A DNA stretch of 64,000 bases from assembly GCA_964629635.1 (NCBI GenBank), contig CAZVQS010000001.1, positions 186,001 to 250,000 of the forward strand, in the 5' to 3' direction. The stretch comes from YC2-FULL-38-9 sp964629635. Its GTDB lineage: Bacteria > Patescibacteriota > Microgenomatia > UBA1406 > GWC2-37-13. Within the stretch, counting starts at the first letter, position 1; each line of letters begins with the position of its first letter. The notes beneath the pieces were generated by a model. The model was not told the origin of the DNA. It was given only the letters and a program-made list of their open reading frames with translations, and searched no databases. A program made the position numbers and the translations under genes. Below are positions 8,363 through 17,025 of the stretch, in pieces.

Positions 8363-11326
8363 TTAATTTAATACGTCCGTGCCTTTCGTATACATCCGTG
8401 CGTTGAGCCTGACAACCTGGTCAACAACCATAGAAAGGTACGGTAACATTTCAGGCTGTTTTGACAATATGCGTTTAACTTCACGTACGTTCAGGTCAGG
8501 GTGGAGTTTCCGGTTTGACGGAAGTCCGGCATACACCTGTTCGGCAACCTGTTCTGCTATGGCGACTGCTAGTTTCAATTCTGTTTCCTGCTTTATATTG
8601 TCATTGTTTCCATAAGCCGATAGTATTATTGCCGCATTCTGGAGGTCTCCTGCCCTGATAACTCCTTCCACCGCCTCCGTACGTTCCCTCTCTGTTTTCA
8701 ATCCGAGAATGTAACTTCTCGCTTCACTTCCCATGTTTCTCCCGCACAAAACATAGGCGATATCTGCCTTGCTGGCAACCGGATTCTCATGGCCGTTGGT
8801 TCCAATGAAGTACCGCTGCACCTTACCTTTCGCGAGAAGATTCCGGGACGCCGCAAAACAGAGGGCCGTCTCCGTGCAGCTTTTTGCTACTCCCGGGTTT
8901 ATCTTCTTTATTTCCCCCCATAATCCCGCATAATAGGGATTGGCATGCAGTTCATACAGCGCCTGGATAAGCGCATTCGTTTGGAACCGCTGCGCGTTGA
9001 ACCAGGCACCCCATGACGGAGCGTTGACTCGCGAACTTTCCATGCGCGATAGCAAAAGCTGCAGTTTCTTTGCTACTGCTCCAACCACCTCCCTGCGCTC
9101 CTTTACGTTAACCTCTGCTGCGTGGTTCATATAAAGAGATGCGGCTTCATGGAGCATAGACGCATCGCCAAACGAATCATCGGTCATTTCAAGCGCTGCG
9201 TTTCCTGCAATCCATTCGATCTTGCGCATGACAACCGGAATCTTCACCATATCGATACGTTTCTGCAGGGTTCTCACAAACTTCCGGTCCTTAGTTTTGA
9301 CTGCGTCAACATATTTTTGCGCCGCATCAATCCTCTGATACGCATCTTCAATGGCTTGAGGCGTTAAACCATGCTCTGATTTCCGGAGGAATTCCGCGGC
9401 GGGAACCAGGAGTGTGTTCGTGTCCATGATGGCAAGTCCCCGTTTTGCGGACCTTACCGCGTAATTGGCGAGAACGCCGCTTGCGGTCAAGGCCGCGAAA
9501 ATGCCCGCGATGATGGGACCGAAATACAGGGCTGCTTCCCCGGTCGTCGGCGCATCGCGCAGATCGGCGACCAGAGATGAGCTCAAAGGGTAATATACCG
9601 TAAGCTCGTATCCGTTGACGTCCCGTATGTTAAATCTCAATTTGGCATCCCCCGCATTGGAGGGGAGATCGCAGGAAAGCACATATTTCCATAATTTTCC
9701 GTCCATCAGCCCCTCTCCCAGGTTCGCACATGAGAACGTGCCCTCTGCGCCGAGCATTTTCCATTTCGGCTGCGTTCCCTGCGCTTGGGCAGTAAGAGGG
9801 TTCACGTTATCGGGCGGATTTCCCATGAGAAAGAGCGTTGTTTTCCCCTTTTCCGTTACCAATTTCTGCGTTACCGCCCCCGGGTCAAATCCATAGTCGG
9901 TATGCATCTCCGGACCGTTCACGACGTTCCCTTCCTGGTCGACTGCCCGGGCGATAAGACAGTTGTCCCCCATCGCAGGATTCATTTCCGCCTTAAACTG
10001 CCCGTCCGGCTGGAGAACCGCTGGAACCGGATTTGCCGCACCGAAACAGTCTGAAATGCTTACCGAAACAATGGGTTTCAGGTTTGTGGCAGCACGGCCG
10101 GCAACCTCAATCTTTCCTGATCCGGTGCTGACTGCATTTCCGGTAAGGTCAACCTGATATCCATATTCCATAGCGGGACCGGTCGCCATATTGCCCCAGG
10201 CATCGGTAAGGACCGGCAGCACGCAGTTGTTCCCGGGCTTGGGGGAAAATTCCTGGCTTACAGTCGTATCTCCCTGCGGGGAGGAAGGTATTTCAACCTG
10301 TGAATCACACGTCCGGAAACGTACCTGTACGGGATTTCCGAGGTTCGTGCCCCCTTTTCCCGCAGCCTGAAGTTTTCCTGATGCGGTCGGCGCCATCTGC
10401 CCGGAAACATCCATCCGGTATTCAAACTGCTCCGATCCGCTTGCTCCGCTGTTTCCGAAGGCATCATATGCGCTGACATACCAGCAGTTCGTGCCGGGAC
10501 GCGGAGCGACTACAGCTGAAAAATTGCCGGCTCCGTCCAGAACCGGTTGAAACGAAGCGCTGTTATCACAGGCATTCACTGATGCACCGCTTACACCGCT
10601 CATATCTGAAGCGCGCCCGCTCACGATGATCCCGCTTCCGTCCGTTGCTTTCGATATGGGATTCAAACCGACGGACGGGCCGGTACCGTCATACGTTACA
10701 TTCAATACGAAGCCTGTTTGCGGCGTACAGGTATTGGTGCCCTTGATGCACTCCTGTGCGCGTATTTCAACCGAATATACGCCGTCAGCCTGCGGGTTGA
10801 GCGTGAGGCGGTATGGAGTCCTCATCGCCTGTTGGTCTTCCGGAGACGGGGCGAGTTGTTCTATGAAGGCGCCTGCTCCGTTGCCGCTTGCGCTCATGCG
10901 CACCTCAAAGGGGTAGGTATATTTAAGGTTGTTTATTTCCTGTTCGATTTGACCCTGGTCATACCCGAGCGCACGCGCCTGCTGGACCATTTGCTGCAAA
11001 GCGCTTTCGTAATAAAACGAGTCGCTGTATTGGGCTGATATGGCAACCCGGTCCGCATCGATCCCGGAGATGGCGCCATTGTATTTGCTGATATCGCTTG
11101 TGTTTATTGCGCTGCACCCGGCAAGAAGAATGGCTGCGGTACAGAGAAGAAGGGTCATGTTTTTCCGGGACGCGATTTTCTTTTCGCGGAGAACCTGTCC
11201 CAAATCTTTTGCATGTGAAGTGACCGACTCAACAACAGGGAGTGCGCGTTGGTACCACTGAACGGCTTGTTCGTTTACTGAGGAGGCATTTACACCCTTA
11301 TAAGCTGCCTCCGTTAGTACGGTCAT
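8363..11326 (-). CDS. Membrane protein with disulfide-type Ig-like repeats and helical cytoplasmic tail
   Basis: 987 residues, family not recognised. Residues 1-56 are hydrophilic, then 57-71 form a hydrophobic segment ending in LLAGC, which looks like a lipobox but sits unusually far from the N-terminus. An internal start at Met57 would give a normal lipoprotein. About residues 230-480 hold three similar beta-domains, each with two cysteines 28-29 apart (253/281, 340/368, 427/456) in the pattern CD...GxNC, suggesting disulfides outside the membrane. A second membrane segment spans about 600-622, and the remaining ~360 residues are charged and helical, presumably inside. The likely topology is in-out-in if the first start is right. 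The start at 11326 is supported by TAAAAT 14 bases upstream. Confidence 0.72.
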   Translation of the reverse strand: MTVLTEAAYKGVNASSVNEQAVQWYQRALPVVESVTSHAKDLGQVLREKKIASRKNMTLLLCTAAILLAGCSAINTSDISKYNGAISGIDADRVAISAQYSDSFYYESALQQMVQQARALGYDQGQIEQEINNLKYTYPFEVRMSASGNGAGAFIEQLAPSPEDQQAMRTPYRLTLNPQADGVYSVEIRAQECIKGTNTCTPQTGFVLNVTYDGTGPSVGLNPISKATDGSGIIVSGRASDMSGVSGASVNACDNSASFQPVLDGAGNFSAVVAPRPGTNCWYVSAYDAFGNSGASGSEQFEYRMDVSGQMAPTASGKLQAAGKGGTNLGNPVQVRFRTCDSQVEIPSSPQGDTTVSQEFSPKPGNNCVLPVLTDAWGNMATGPAMEYGYQVDLTGNAVSTGSGKIEVAGRAATNLKPIVSVSISDCFGAANPVPAVLQPDGQFKAEMNPAMGDNCLIARAVDQEGNVVNGPEMHTDYGFDPGAVTQKLVTEKGKTTLFLMGNPPDNVNPLTAQAQGTQPKWKMLGAEGTFSCANLGEGLMDGKLWKYVLSCDLPSNAGDAKLRFNIRDVNGYELTVYYPLSSSLVADLRDAPTTGEAALYFGPIIAGIFAALTASGVLANYAVRSAKRGLAIMDTNTLLVPAAEFLRKSEHGLTPQAIEDAYQRIDAAQKYVDAVKTKDRKFVRTLQKRIDMVKIPVVMRKIEWIAGNAALEMTDDSFGDASMLHEAASLYMNHAAEVNVKERREVVGAVAKKLQLLLSRMESSRVNAPSWGAWFNAQRFQTNALIQALYELHANPYYAGLWGEIKKINPGVAKSCTETALCFAASRNLLAKGKVQRYFIGTNGHENPVASKADIAYVLCGRNMGSEARSYILGLKTERERTEAVEGVIRAGDLQNAAIILSAYGNNDNIKQETELKLAVAIAEQVAEQVYAGLPSNRKLHPDLNVREVKRILSKQPEMLPYLSMVVDQVVRLNARMYTKGTDVLN

Positions 11327-11340
11327 GTGTTAAGAAGTGT

Positions 11341-11346
11341 ATTTTA
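11341..11346 (-). promoter_or_regulatory. -10 box of the Ig-like membrane protein gene
   Basis: TGG-TAAAAT on the minus strand, an extended -10, 14 bases before the ATG at 11326. The predicted leader is about seven bases. Confidence 0.4.
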
Positions 11347-11443
11347 CCAAAAACTATAGGAGTTTTCAATACATATAATATACATATGTATTCGGTAGAA
11401 TCCGAGCAGAATGCTGTTGAAGTAAACTGGTAGGGTACGAGTA

Positions 11444-13966
11444 TCAGTTTATCCTGACGAGCACTTTTATGAGCTTAACGCCCGCATACGAGAACGCTGC
11501 TATTACCACCAGAATCAGATAGGTAAGAATGTCGATCTTCCCTACCTTGAACCAGGACGCCGCAGTCGCATTCGTCACGATGAAAAGCTGGGTGAAAAAC
11601 GGAAACAGGAATGCCATGACAAAAAGCGGGCTGATGAGCTTGAGGGCATTCTTGTGGAGCGAACGGTGCGACAGCCACAGATCAACCAGGATAAAGGACT
11701 GGATGAGCGTCAGGATCGTAAACGCTGCTGTGCCTGCAACAGGCTCGGAAACGTTTTTCAGGTACAGGAAATAGGATCCCAGGATGAGCACGGTGCCCAT
11801 GAGGCCGACCAGACCGATATACGCAAACTCCCTGGTTTTAAGGAGGGTAAGCTCACGGTCCGGGTGCTGTTTCATGAGGTGCGGGTCGCGCGGGGAAAAC
11901 GCTAAGGAAAGCGCAGGCACGCCATCAGTCACAAGGTTTATATAAAGAAGCTGTATCGGATAGAAAATATGGCCGTACCCGAGAAGCATGCCGCCGATGA
12001 GGGCAATCGCCTCCATGATGTTGCAGGAAAGAAGGTACTGGATCGCGTTTTTGAGGTTTTTTATGATATTCCTCCCCTCCTCGACCGCATTCACGATGGA
12101 CGCGAAATTGTCGTCCGTTATCACCATATCCGCGGTTTCGCGGGCAACATCCGTGCCGACCAGGCCCATAGCAACTCCTACGTCCGCCTGTTTTAACGCA
12201 ATTGCATCATTGACGCCGTCTCCGGTTACCGCAACAACCTCTCCCAGCTGCTGGTACAGGGATACGATCCGGTGCTTGTGGAACGGGGTGGTGCGCGCGA
12301 ACACCTTAACCCGGGGAAGTATCGCCAGAAGATCCTTGTCCGAATAGGTCTCAAGCTGTGTCCCGGTCAATATCTCGCCGCCTTCTTCGATGATTCCCGC
12401 CACCACACCGATTGCCTCGGCGGTTTTTTCGTTGTCGCCGGTGATCATCACGACATTGATGCCTGCGCTTTTTGCGCGGGCCACCGCCTCGTTCACTTCG
12501 GGCCGGGGCGCGTCATGGATCGCGACCATGCCAAGGAAGATGAGGTTTTTCACTTCCATTTTTTTCGGGCGTTCCTCATATGCGAAGGCGAGGACGCGTA
12601 GTCCCTTGCGCGCCCACAAGGACATCTGCTCTTCGATTTTTTTCCGTTCACCCGCAGTAAGGGATTCGGTTTTCGTCCCTTTCAGGATGCGGTCGCTGAT
12701 TTCGAGGATCGATTCCGGCGCGCCTTTTGAATAGAGGAAGGACTCGCTTTTCGTTGACGACTTCACGAGCACGCTCATCCGCTTCGTCACGCTGTCAAAG
12801 GGCTGCTCCTCCGTCACCTTCCACTCCTTGCGCAGTTCCTCAGGCTCCATGCCCACGTCGCGCCCGAGGTACAGGAGCGCGCCTTCGGTCGGATCGCCCA
12901 GCACATCCCACCTGCCGTGGTCATGCACCATGACAAGAGAGGCGGTCGAACAGAGCGCGCCGTTTTTCACCAATTGCGCGAACGGATGATTTTCCGTTTT
13001 GGGAAATGCGTTTTCCACATAGAGCTTGTCATCCACGTATATCTCCTTTACTTTCATCTTGTTGGTCGTGAGGGTCCCGGTCTTATCCGTTGCTATCAAA
13101 GTAACGCTTCCCAGAGCCTCAATCGCAGATAATTTCCGTATGATCGATTTACGTTTCGACATCTCCTTGACGCCGATTGAAAGCGTAATGGTCATGACCG
13201 CCGGCAAGCCTTCAGGCACCACCGCAACCGCAAGCGAAATGGCCAATAAAAACGCCGGGAAATATCCGTCGCCGTTCATGTAGGAAATGAGGAATACGAA
13301 AAACGCCGCGACGATGCCGATGATGCCGATGATGCGCGTCAGGCTTTCCAGTTTCTTCTGGAGGGGCGTTTTGCTGTCATCGATCGCGCCGAGGTTCTTG
13401 GCGATCTTGCCGAACTTCGTGTTCATACCGGTCAGGGTGACTTCAAAGTACCCTCTTCCCTTTGAAACGATGCTTCCCGAAAACACTTCCTCATCCGTTT
13501 TTTTCGCAACGGGAAGCGATTCTCCGGTCAGAACCGACTCGTTGATTTCCAGATTCATCCCTTCAAGGATGCGGCCGTCGGCCGGGATTTTGACACCCTC
13601 CTCGATAAAACACACGTCGCCCGGGACCAGGAACCTGCTTTCGATTTCCTGTTCGATCCCGTCGCGTATCACCCTGATTTTCGTGACCGTAATTTTCTTC
13701 AAGGCCGCAATCGCGCTTTCGGCCTTTGCCTCCTGGTAGATGCCGAAAAACGCGTTGAGCACCACGATCGCGAGGATAAGGGAACCGTCAACCGGTTCGC
13801 CGATGAAAAACGACAGGAGCGCAGCTATAATCAGGAGGACGGTAAGGAAATCCTTGAACTGCTCCACAAACGTTTCAAGGAAGCTCTTCTTTTTCGTCTC
13901 CGTCAATGCGTTGTATCCGTGCTTTGCCAACAGTTCGTTTGCCTGGTTTCCGGTGAGTCCTCTCAT
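11444..13966 (-). CDS. Calcium-type cation-transporting P-type ATPase
   Basis: P2-type ATPase of 840 residues that uses ATP to pump a cation, most likely Ca2+ and possibly Mn2+, across the cytoplasmic membrane. In order it has the N-terminal cation-ATPase domain (GLTGNQANELL from residue 3), an actuator domain with TGES at 147-150, the ion-site helix motif PEGLPA at 251-256, the phosphorylation motif DKTGTLT with Asp294, the hinge GDGVND, and the sixth-helix motif NLVTDGVPAL. The Glu of PEGLPA plus the Asn and Asp of NLVTDG are the ligands kept in SERCA and PMR1 pumps, which favours calcium over Na/K or heavy metals. It appears monocistronic. The start is supported by TATTAC five bases before the ATG. 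Confidence 0.93.
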   Translation of the reverse strand: MRGLTGNQANELLAKHGYNALTETKKKSFLETFVEQFKDFLTVLLIIAALLSFFIGEPVDGSLILAIVVLNAFFGIYQEAKAESAIAALKKITVTKIRVIRDGIEQEIESRFLVPGDVCFIEEGVKIPADGRILEGMNLEINESVLTGESLPVAKKTDEEVFSGSIVSKGRGYFEVTLTGMNTKFGKIAKNLGAIDDSKTPLQKKLESLTRIIGIIGIVAAFFVFLISYMNGDGYFPAFLLAISLAVAVVPEGLPAVMTITLSIGVKEMSKRKSIIRKLSAIEALGSVTLIATDKTGTLTTNKMKVKEIYVDDKLYVENAFPKTENHPFAQLVKNGALCSTASLVMVHDHGRWDVLGDPTEGALLYLGRDVGMEPEELRKEWKVTEEQPFDSVTKRMSVLVKSSTKSESFLYSKGAPESILEISDRILKGTKTESLTAGERKKIEEQMSLWARKGLRVLAFAYEERPKKMEVKNLIFLGMVAIHDAPRPEVNEAVARAKSAGINVVMITGDNEKTAEAIGVVAGIIEEGGEILTGTQLETYSDKDLLAILPRVKVFARTTPFHKHRIVSLYQQLGEVVAVTGDGVNDAIALKQADVGVAMGLVGTDVARETADMVITDDNFASIVNAVEEGRNIIKNLKNAIQYLLSCNIMEAIALIGGMLLGYGHIFYPIQLLYINLVTDGVPALSLAFSPRDPHLMKQHPDRELTLLKTREFAYIGLVGLMGTVLILGSYFLYLKNVSEPVAGTAAFTILTLIQSFILVDLWLSHRSLHKNALKLISPLFVMAFLFPFFTQLFIVTNATAASWFKVGKIDILTYLILVVIAAFSYAGVKLIKVLVRIN

Positions 13967-13971
13967 AGGTT

Positions 13972-13977
13972 GTAATA
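13972..13977 (-). promoter_or_regulatory. Possible -10 box of the P-type ATPase gene
   Basis: TATTAC on the minus strand ends five bases before the ATG at 13966. The box is a weak match; its main support is the same spacing seen at other genes in the window. Confidence 0.3.
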
Positions 13978-14024
13978 CTGACGAAAATCCCGGAAGCTGT
14001 CCGGGATGATCAAGCTTGGCTTGA

Positions 14025-14546
14025 TCAATTTGTATAATCGGTGAGTTTCTTTTTCACTTTCATCATCTTCAGCTGGCCATAGGCCTGCTCCATCGTCGCC
14101 AGAAGCTCCCCCACGATCCGCCCGGCATCCTGAAACGAAACCGCCCGCAGGTTGTGGGGAAAGTAATGGAACACTTCGTTGCGGCCGAGTTTCCATGCTT
14201 TCCAGATGCGCTCCGCAAGCTCAGGTCCGCCGTACCGCTCGATCTTCATGTAGAGGGACCGGTCCCCCAGCTTCATCTTAAGGTGGGGGGAAAGCAGTTT
14301 GCCGAGGCGCAGGTGATCCGAAATGTAGTCGAGGTGGGAAATGAAACCGATATCCTTGAAAAGCTGTTTGAGAAAACCCTCGTACGTTTTCGCAAACGGG
14401 AAAATGAGAAAGGAGTAATCCTTGAACTGGTAGGCATGGTCTTCGATGATTTCGTGCATGATGTACTGACCTTCGCGTACCAGATCTTTTTGCGTCTGTG
14501 AAAGATAGAGCCATATGGGCTTGTTCTCAAGGACCAGGTTATCCAT
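14025..14546 (-). CDS. Small conserved-looking protein of unknown function
   Basis: 173 residues from the ATG at 14546; a longer frame to 14597 exists but lacks promoter support. It has no signal peptide or membrane segment and reads as mostly helical. Notable features are an aromatic stretch near residues 45-60 (YSFLIFPFAKTYEGFLKQL) and a later GRNEVFHYFPHN segment near residue 125, where a basic Arg-Asn-Glu is followed by His and aromatics. That arrangement recalls small helical RNA- or nucleotide-binding domains such as HEPN-like toxins, but I cannot assign a family and the resemblance is weak. It is divergent from the GT-C/TPR gene with 72 bases between the start codons. Confidence 0.6.
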   Translation of the reverse strand: MDNLVLENKPIWLYLSQTQKDLVREGQYIMHEIIEDHAYQFKDYSFLIFPFAKTYEGFLKQLFKDIGFISHLDYISDHLRLGKLLSPHLKMKLGDRSLYMKIERYGGPELAERIWKAWKLGRNEVFHYFPHNLRAVSFQDAGRIVGELLATMEQAYGQLKMMKVKKKLTDYTN

Positions 14547-14552
14547 TATTTT

Positions 14553-14558
14553 ATGGTA
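14553..14558 (-). promoter_or_regulatory. Extended -10 box of the 173-residue protein gene
   Basis: TGG-TACCAT on the minus strand, exactly six bases before the ATG at 14546. This is what decided the start. The same TACCAT-6-ATG arrangement occurs at 29243. Confidence 0.45.
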
Positions 14559-14606
14559 CCAGATTCCCGGCAAAACGCCAAGCTGAAAACCGGTCATTCC
14601 CCTTTG

Positions 14607-14612
14607 TATACT
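14607..14612 (+). promoter_or_regulatory. -10 box of the GT-C/TPR membrane protein gene
   Basis: TATACT, then six bases, then the ATG at 14619. It predicts a leaderless transcript. Confidence 0.5.
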
Positions 14613-14618
14613 ATCTAT

Positions 14619-16163
14619 ATGGAAAAGACAAAAGAACTCGTTATTATTCTGGTCTTAATAGGACTGCTTGCGTATCTCCCCTCGCTTTTCGGCGGGTTTC
14701 TGTGGGACGATGAGGACTTTGTCACGAAAAACGCCTATGTGAAGGAACTGCGCATTCCCCGGTTCTTCACGGAAAACGCCATCGCGGGAGCCGGCAAAAC
14801 CTCCAATTACTACCGCCCCCTCCAATTCTCCCTCTACAGCACCCTCTATCGGATCGGCGGACCGTCCCCTTTTCTCTTTCACGCGGCATCCCTCATGCTG
14901 CACACTGCTGCCGCGGTGCTTGCCTTTCTCTGGCTTTTGCGGATAACCGGAAAAAGGCGATTCGCGTTTCTCGCGTCACTCCTGTTTCTCGTTCACCCGG
15001 TGCAGACCGAATCGGTATCCTACATCTCCGGAATATCCGACTCCCTTTATACCGCGTTTTTTTTCGCATCCCTCCTCCTTTTTGCCGACAAACGCACGGA
15101 ATGGTGGCAGCTTCCCCTCAGCCTCATCCTTTTCGCCTGCGCGCTCATATCCAAGGAACTGGCAGTCATACTGCCGGCGATACTCGTGCTCCAAACCGTC
15201 TTGTTTAATAAAAACAACGTACGGAAAGAATATAAATATTGGTTAATCTATGGCTCCGTTTCAGTCGCATACCTCGTCATGCGGTTTACCGTTCTCCAGT
15301 TCATGGATATCCGCACCGCATGGGGAACCCATCCGTACGCGCAGCATCTTGCCACCCGCATCGCAACCTTCTTCCACAGTTTCTTCACGTACGTCTCGCT
15401 TATCGTATTTCCCCATACGCTCCACATGGAACGCGATTATACGGTTGCGGTGCATACGTCCCTCTGGAATATATGGACGCTCATGTTTTTCCTGGCAAAC
15501 GGCGCCGTATTGTTCCTGCTGTTCCTGAAAAAAGCGCGGACAGCCGCATTCTTTTACCTAGCGTTTCTCGTATCCCTCACGCCGTATGCCGGCATTTTTC
15601 TCTTAAACGGCATATTCTACGAGCACTACCTCTATCTGCCGATCCTGTTCTTCTCCGGGTTTCTCTTGTCACTCGCGGGCAGCCTGGTGAAAAAGAGCGC
15701 GTTCACGGTCGCCTTTTCCTGTCTGATTGTACTTCTTGCCGTCCGGTCCTATGCCCGTCAATGGGACTGGGTGGACGCGGAACGGTTCTACCGCCAGACG
15801 CTCAAGTATGCGCCGGAAAGCGTCCGCATCACAAACGGCCTGGGCATGGTGCTTGCGGAAAAGGGCCGCTGCCCCGAGGCGCTCGGGTATTATGAACAAG
15901 CGCTCCGCCTGAACCCCCGCACGCCGCCCGCTCTCCACAACAGCGCCATCTGCTACGCCGTCATGGGAAACCTGAAAAAGGCGGAGGAATACCTCAACAA
16001 AAACATCAGCCAGTCGCCCGACTTCCACTATTCCTATTTCACCCTGCTTGAGCTCTACGTCAAATCCGGGCAAAAAAGCAAGGCAAAAACACTCCTTGAA
16101 AACGTTATGCTCAGGAAATTCCCCGGAGACCGGGAGCTGCAGACCATATACGGCAGTCTCTAG
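14619..16163 (+). CDS. GT-C-type membrane glycosyltransferase with C-terminal TPRs
   Basis: 514 residues. After a first membrane helix comes FLWDDEDF with two acidic residues at 30-31, the position of the catalytic acidic pair in the first outer loop of GT-C enzymes that take sugars from polyprenyl-phosphate donors. Next come a NYYRPL segment and about ten hydrophobic helices to residue ~385. Residues about 395-500 form tetratricopeptide repeats (LGMVLAEKGRCPEALGYYEQ is one). The layout matches bacterial relatives of TMTC/O-mannosyltransferases, so transfer of a sugar to a secreted protein is the likely role, but neither substrate nor donor can be read from sequence. The start was moved 22 codons inside the longest frame because the promoter box overlaps the upstream part. 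Confidence 0.78.
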   Translation: MEKTKELVIILVLIGLLAYLPSLFGGFLWDDEDFVTKNAYVKELRIPRFFTENAIAGAGKTSNYYRPLQFSLYSTLYRIGGPSPFLFHAASLMLHTAAAVLAFLWLLRITGKRRFAFLASLLFLVHPVQTESVSYISGISDSLYTAFFFASLLLFADKRTEWWQLPLSLILFACALISKELAVILPAILVLQTVLFNKNNVRKEYKYWLIYGSVSVAYLVMRFTVLQFMDIRTAWGTHPYAQHLATRIATFFHSFFTYVSLIVFPHTLHMERDYTVAVHTSLWNIWTLMFFLANGAVLFLLFLKKARTAAFFYLAFLVSLTPYAGIFLLNGIFYEHYLYLPILFFSGFLLSLAGSLVKKSAFTVAFSCLIVLLAVRSYARQWDWVDAERFYRQTLKYAPESVRITNGLGMVLAEKGRCPEALGYYEQALRLNPRTPPALHNSAICYAVMGNLKKAEEYLNKNISQSPDFHYSYFTLLELYVKSGQKSKAKTLLENVMLRKFPGDRELQTIYGSL

Positions 16164-16210
16164 CCGGCAGGCCCGTGCGCGATACATATTGCATAATTTT
16201 CCAAAACCGT

Positions 16211-16216
16211 TAAAAT
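16211..16216 (+). promoter_or_regulatory. Possible -10 box of the kinase-like gene
   Basis: TAAAAT 35 bases before the ATG at 16252. No clear -35 was found. Confidence 0.25.
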
Positions 16217-16251
16217 AACCTTACGATCAATAGCCAGTTCCCAACAAACCT

Positions 16252-16926
16252 ATGAAAAAACTGTTCGAGCTCATCAATAAAAACCTCGAATCATCAAAAC
16301 TCTTCGGGTTCCTGCGGGGACGCGACCGGGCGGAACTTCCCATCATCACCATTTCCCGTGAAAAAGGCTCGGGCGGACGGCCGATCGCATTCCTGGTCGC
16401 CCGGCAGCTGGGGGCGCCGTGGCGGGTATTCCACAAGGATATCGTCGAGCAGATCGCAAAGGAGGCAAACCTTGAGAAAGAGCTCATTGAAGAAGTCGAC
16501 GAAGACAATATTCCCCTCATCACCCAGATGATCGACAACGTGCTCGGCAAACAGTACATGAACCTGTCAGGCTACTACAAGCATCTCGTGAAAATCCTGT
16601 CCACGATCGGCAACCGCGGGCACGCGATCATCATCGGACGGGGCGCGAATTTCCTCCTGCCCGAGGCGCTCAAAGTGCGCGTCATCTGCGAGATGGACGA
16701 ACGCATCCGGAAAGTGATGAAGTACGAAAAAGTATCGCGCCGGGAAGCGGTTGAAATGATCGACCAGTCGGACAAAAAGCGCACGGAGTTCACCAAGTCG
16801 CTTTTCCAGCACGATCCGCGCAAGGCGCACCACTACGACCTCATTATCCGCACGGGAAAGAACGTGACGCTTGAGGATGCGGCGGACCTGATTGTTGATG
16901 CCGCACGGAAACGCTTCGGTATATAA
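16252..16926 (+). CDS. Cytidylate-kinase-like protein
   Basis: 224 residues. The N-terminal ITISREKGSGGRPIA segment (32-46) is the variant P-loop of the cytidylate kinase-like family (Cytidylate_kin2), and GRGANFLL plus VRVICEMDERIRKVMK with a following DxxDKKR-type lid fit the same fold. Family members phosphorylate small nucleotides or have unassigned roles; they are distinct from the essential cmk, so calling it CMP kinase outright would go too far. It has no membrane segment and is presumably cytoplasmic. It is convergent with rplA across a 99-base gap that contains small hairpins (CCTGC/GCAGG near 16953-16968) but no clear T-run. Confidence 0.75.
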   Translation: MKKLFELINKNLESSKLFGFLRGRDRAELPIITISREKGSGGRPIAFLVARQLGAPWRVFHKDIVEQIAKEANLEKELIEEVDEDNIPLITQMIDNVLGKQYMNLSGYYKHLVKILSTIGNRGHAIIIGRGANFLLPEALKVRVICEMDERIRKVMKYEKVSRREAVEMIDQSDKKRTEFTKSLFQHDPRKAHHYDLIIRTGKNVTLEDAADLIVDAARKRFGI

Positions 16927-17025
16927 ACAAAGTTCTTCACTTGCATGCAAGCACCTGCGTTAATGCAGGAGACGATTCCCATATGAATACCCGCTCGGGT
17001 TCAGGGAACGTGTACGCTATGGGGG

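Noticed and set aside
16930..17025. Terminator between the kinase-like gene and rplA
   Set aside because: Short hairpins are present but have weak stems and no T-run on either strand.
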